Source of the DNA: Candidatus Aenigmatarchaeota archaeon
GTDB taxonomy: Archaea; Aenigmatarchaeota; Aenigmatarchaeia; QMZP01; QMZT01
Assembly: GCA_023128965.1 (NCBI GenBank)
Contig: JAGMCY010000185.1
Coordinates: 1-7,767, forward strand
Length of the DNA stretch: 7,767 bases
Direction of reading: 5' to 3'
Part shown: positions 6,143-7,767 of the stretch, one piece after another
How the letters are laid out: the number at the start of each line of letters is the position of its first letter
How positions within the stretch are numbered: position 1 is the stretch's first letter
Notes under the pieces: generated by a model
What the model saw: only the letters and a program-made list of their open reading frames with translations
Told to the model about the DNA's origin: nothing
Databases searched by the model: none
Made by a program: the position numbers and the translations under genes

Positions 6143-6170
6143 AGAAGGTATGAAATATTTGGTGAGGTGA

Positions 6171-6467
6171 ATGTTCGAGTACTGGTCATTGTTCGTCCTT
6201 ACGTTTGCAGGTTTCATAGGACTGGGTTTCCTGATATACTTTCTGGGGAACAGGAAATCCAGGTTTGAGGAGAGGAAGTTCGAAACCTACACGTGCGGTG
6301 AACCATTCCCGAAGGTTCACGTGAGTCCGGAGAATTTCTACGTTGCTATCAAGAAGGGCTTAGGGATAAGGGATCTACGCGAAATCCATTCAGGAAAGCT
6401 CTCGGATTATTTGCTGTGGTTTCTGATAGGTATGGTTGTCGTAATTCTGATGGTGCTGTGGGTATGA
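6171..6467 (+). CDS. mbhI: Membrane-bound hydrogenase subunit MbhI-like
   Basis: This small subunit links the antiporter-like and hydrogenase-like halves of Mbh. The 98-aa product has an N-terminal helix at about residues 5-25, a polar middle, and a C-terminal helix at about 80-97. The middle contains FETYTCGEPFPKVHVSPENF (37-56) and a segment ending in HSGKLSDYLLWFL (73-85). Helix, loop, then an SGxLxDYLxW helix is the MbhI layout. The YTCGE segment also recalls the YECG motif of NuoA in complex I. The call leans partly on its place between the MrpD-like and NuoB-like genes, where mbhI lies in Pyrococcus. GGTGA at 6161-6165 lies 5 nt before ATG 6171. The stop overlaps the next start (ATGA at 6464-6467). 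Confidence 0.75.
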   Translation: MFEYWSLFVLTFAGFIGLGFLIYFLGNRKSRFEERKFETYTCGEPFPKVHVSPENFYVAIKKGLGIRDLREIHSGKLSDYLLWFLIGMVVVILMVLWV

Positions 6468-6943
6468 AGGAAGAGATGATAAAACTCGAACCAAAAAAGC
6501 GAATGAAAGGGGTTGAGAAATCCCTATTTAAAAAATTCGCGGGCTATTGCAGGAAGAAGTCGCCATGGATTCTCCACCTGGGAGCGAGCGGGTGTAACGG
6601 ATGTTCGATCGAAATACTCGCCGCTCTCACGCCGAAATACGATGTTGAAAGATTCGGTATCCTGGCGAAGGGATCTCCAAGACATTCTGACATCCTCATA
6701 ATCGAGGGCCCTGTGAACGTTAAAATGAAGGAACGTTTGAAAACAATTTACCAGCAAATGCCCGATCCTAAATACGTGATAGCGTTCGGGACGTGTCCCA
6801 TCTCGAAAGGCGTTTTCTACGATTGTTACAACGTTGTCGGTCCCCTGGACAAGATAATCCCTGTCGATGTCTACGTCCCCGGCTGCCCTCCGAAACCCGA
6901 AGCCCTGATACAAGCGATTGTTAAAATCATGGAGAAGATGTGA
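6464..6943 (+). CDS. mbhJ: NuoB-like [4Fe-4S] small subunit of group 4 hydrogenase-type complex (MbhJ-like)
   Basis: This is the electron-transfer subunit that holds the proximal [4Fe-4S] cluster beside the catalytic large subunit, on the cytoplasmic side. The 159-aa protein has all four cluster cysteines: C44 and C47 in ASGCNGCSIE, C111 in FGTCPISKG, and C141 in VPGCPPKPEAL. Together they form the standard NuoB/MbhJ pattern. The N-terminal 40 residues are basic and lack a Tat signal, as expected for group 4 rather than uptake hydrogenases. ATG 6464 overlaps the mbhI stop by 4 nt. A second ATG at 6476, behind an AAGGAAGAG site, is an acceptable alternative and would drop four residues. The family also includes complex I and Mbs/Mbx subunits, so it does not by itself prove a hydrogenase. 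Confidence 0.92.
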   Translation: MKEEMIKLEPKKRMKGVEKSLFKKFAGYCRKKSPWILHLGASGCNGCSIEILAALTPKYDVERFGILAKGSPRHSDILIIEGPVNVKMKERLKTIYQQMPDPKYVIAFGTCPISKGVFYDCYNVVGPLDKIIPVDVYVPGCPPKPEALIQAIVKIMEKM

Positions 6944-6944
6944 T

Positions 6945-7334
6945 ATGCACGTGGAAAGCTATCTGAAGCGGATGAGGCCAAAAAAAGAAGGCGAAAATCT
7001 TTGGATTTCTCTCGAAAGGAAAAAACTCCTTCCCACTCTCAAGGATTTGAAATCCCTTGGCGTGTCAAGGGTATCCTCGATATCCGGGGTTGATGAGGGA
7101 AAAACGATAGACGTTATCTACCACTTCATTCACAAGAAAAAAACCATAAACTTTCGAATCTCACTCGATAAAAAGAATTGTGTGGTGGACAGCATAACCG
7201 ATATATATCCGGGTGCGAACCTCTTCGAGAGGGAGCTTTACGAGATGATGGGGGTCCAGGTGAAAAACCATCCGAACCTGAAAAAGTTGTTTTTGGATAA
7301 AAATTCCCCGAAAAATCCTCTGAGGAGGAGTTAG
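6945..7334 (+). CDS. mbhK: NuoC-like 30-kDa subunit (MbhK-like)
   Basis: This peripheral subunit belongs to the complex I 30-kDa family and packs against the NuoB- and NuoD-like subunits. The 129-aa product has the family core ITDIYPGANLFERELYEMMG at residues 83-102. After it come NHPNLKKLFL and a terminal NPLRRS, the usual end of NuoC-type domains. N-terminal residues 1-80 form the expected mixed alpha/beta part. ATG 6945 lies one base after the mbhJ stop; starting earlier in this frame would overlap mbhJ with no signal. The gene is intact and full length for a stand-alone NuoC domain, not a NuoC-NuoD fusion. In known mbh operons the large subunit gene mbhL follows directly; here the operon ends and 53 nt later an unrelated regulator begins. 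Confidence 0.9.
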   Translation: MHVESYLKRMRPKKEGENLWISLERKKLLPTLKDLKSLGVSRVSSISGVDEGKTIDVIYHFIHKKKTINFRISLDKKNCVVDSITDIYPGANLFERELYEMMGVQVKNHPNLKKLFLDKNSPKNPLRRS

Positions 7335-7356
7335 ATCTCGGGTGGTCAACCGCAAG

Positions 7357-7365
7357 CTTTATTAA
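7357..7365 (+). promoter_or_regulatory. TATA box of the wHTH regulator-nifS operon
   Basis: CTTTATTAA is centred about 27 nt before ATG 7388, which predicts a leaderless transcript starting at or just before the ATG. No Shine-Dalgarno is visible between them. The space is instead filled by the inverted repeats described at 7372-7409. Confidence 0.5.
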
Positions 7366-7371
7366 GTTCGA

Positions 7372-7409
7372 ATGAAATATTATTCATATGAAACCATATT
7401 CATATTCAT
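7372..7409 (+). promoter_or_regulatory. Candidate operator: two abutting ATGAA-N6-TTCAT inverted repeats plus a third half-site
   Basis: Two 16-bp units, 7372-7387 and 7388-7403, each read ATGAA, six bases, TTCAT. They match at 13 of 16 positions and touch end to end. The junction forms a perfect 10-bp palindrome TTCATATGAA at 7383-7392, which contains the start codon. A further ATTCAT follows at 7404-7409. The block starts 7 nt after the TATA box and covers the predicted transcription start, where a bound repressor would block initiation. Autoregulation by the wHTH protein encoded here is inferred, not shown. Confidence 0.55.
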
Positions 7410-7687
7410 TTTATAAGTTTTTCACGAATTTCTCAAACAAGACAAAGTCAGACATTATAACGCTGCTGAGAGACGGGCCTCTAAGCGTAAAAGGGATCAC
7501 CAGAAAAATAGGCGGGGAGCAAAGCAAGGTATCGCATAGTCTTAGGGATTTGAGGGAATGTCATATTTTAAACGTAAGGCATGAGGGGAAGCAGAGAATA
7601 TACTCATTGAATGAGGAAACCGTTACCCCGATTTTGGAAATAGTTGAAAGGCATGTTAGAAAGAATTGTCTCAGGTGTGGAAGATGA
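7388..7687 (+). CDS. ArsR-like winged helix-turn-helix regulator with C-terminal Cys pair
   Basis: This 99-aa protein is almost entirely one winged HTH domain. Helices span about residues 16-28, 33-41 and 45-57 (the recognition helix, QSKVSHSLRDLREC), and a beta wing covers about 60-74 (ILNVRHEGKQRIYSL). A closing helix with EIVERHVRK leads into the tail NCLRCGR, with C94 and C97 as a CxxC pair. H89 and C58 are further possible ligands. Such small ArsR-type dimers usually repress their own operon and respond to metals or redox state. The CxxC tail and the coupled cysteine desulfurase gene (ATGA overlap at 7684-7687) suggest a sensor of Fe-S cluster or iron status. That is inference; the ligand is unknown. 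Its start codon sits inside the candidate operator. It is unrelated in fold family to the Rrf2-type IscR. Confidence 0.8.
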   Translation: MKPYSYSFYKFFTNFSNKTKSDIITLLRDGPLSVKGITRKIGGEQSKVSHSLRDLRECHILNVRHEGKQRIYSLNEETVTPILEIVERHVRKNCLRCGR

Positions 7688-7767
7688 GGTTCAAGGAAGT
7701 ATATCTGGATAATGGAGCGACTACAAAAATCGACCCAGAAGTTTTGAAAGCGATGATGCCCTACCTT
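7684..7767 (+). CDS. nifS: Cysteine desulfurase, NifS/IscS family (N-terminal part only)
   Basis: The first 28 residues of a class V aminotransferase-fold, PLP-dependent enzyme are visible. Its family takes sulfur from L-cysteine and passes it as a persulfide for Fe-S cluster assembly or tRNA thiolation. The N-terminus has VYLDNGATTKIDPEVLKAMM, the very typical NifS/IscS opening (family consensus YLDNxATT, then DPxVxxAMxPYL). The catalytic lysine and cysteine loop lie beyond the window. ATG 7684 overlaps the regulator's stop by 4 nt, so the two should be co-translated. NifS/IscS is preferred over SufS because of the short direct lead into YLDN and the DPEV spacing, but the fragment cannot exclude relatives. 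An IscU-like scaffold gene would be expected downstream. Confidence 0.85.
   Translation, partial: MRFKEVYLDNGATTKIDPEVLKAMMPYL

Noticed and set aside
7339..7352. CGG/CCG short inverted repeat after mbhK as a possible terminator hairpin.
   Set aside because: Only three base pairs and no T run follows; it also adjoins the next gene's TATA box. Too weak to call.
7372..7416. Alternative start ATG 7372 upstream of the regulator.
   Set aside because: It is 16 nt away, so out of frame with the regulator, and it reaches a stop after 14 codons. It belongs to the repeated ATGAA half-site.
1..7767. CRISPR array, insertion sequence, integrase or attachment site.
   Set aside because: No regularly spaced repeats, transposase or integrase frame, or terminal inverted repeats were seen anywhere in the window.

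Overview
The window is archaeal. The supporting marks are a class III (archaellin/pilin-type) signal peptide, archaeal Pth2, a prefoldin alpha subunit, TadC/FlaJ-type pilus membrane proteins, an Mrp-Mbh type energy-converting complex, TATA boxes lying about 25 nt before start codons, and short leaders with GTGAT-type Shine-Dalgarno sequences. The gene set would fit a euryarchaeal or DPANN-like lineage, but nothing here fixes the taxon. Every supported gene is on the + strand and genes are packed tightly; no gap without a gene exceeds about 90 bases.

Layout. Positions 1-78 hold the C-terminal tail of a probable Hsp20 small heat shock protein. Positions 119-2527 form a pilus cassette: two T2SSF/TadC-like inner-membrane proteins, then a small pilin with a class III signal peptide and apparently its own promoter. 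Positions 2615-3448 carry two single housekeeping genes, peptidyl-tRNA hydrolase Pth2 and prefoldin alpha, which share the same 12-nt initiation region. Positions 3475-7334 are an eight-gene operon collinear with mbhD-E-F-G-H-I-J-K of the Pyrococcus membrane-bound hydrogenase. It comprises MrpA-C-terminal-like, MbhE, MnhB-like, MnhC-like, MrpD/NuoM-like and MbhI subunits, then NuoB-like and NuoC-like peripheral subunits. Positions 7388 to the end hold a winged-helix regulator with a C-terminal Cys pair, translationally coupled to the start of a NifS/IscS cysteine desulfurase.

How they work together. The mbh-like operon should encode part of a complex that couples ferredoxin-linked redox chemistry to ion pumping: D-H form antiporter-like membrane parts, I links modules, and J carries the proximal [4Fe-4S] ligands beside the catalytic subunit. 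The catalytic large subunit (MbhL), the membrane anchor (MbhM), the ferredoxin-like subunit (MbhN) and the MrpE/F/G-like subunits (MbhA-C) are not next to it. The complex is therefore either split in the genome or unusual in composition. The adjacent regulator-nifS pair points to Fe-S cluster assembly.

The most striking unlisted signal is at the regulator's start. Two abutting 16-bp copies of ATGAA-N6-TTCAT (7372-7387 and 7388-7403), plus a third half-site, cover the predicted transcription start and the start codon. They look like a self-regulatory operator of a possible Fe-S- or metal-responsive wHTH repressor.
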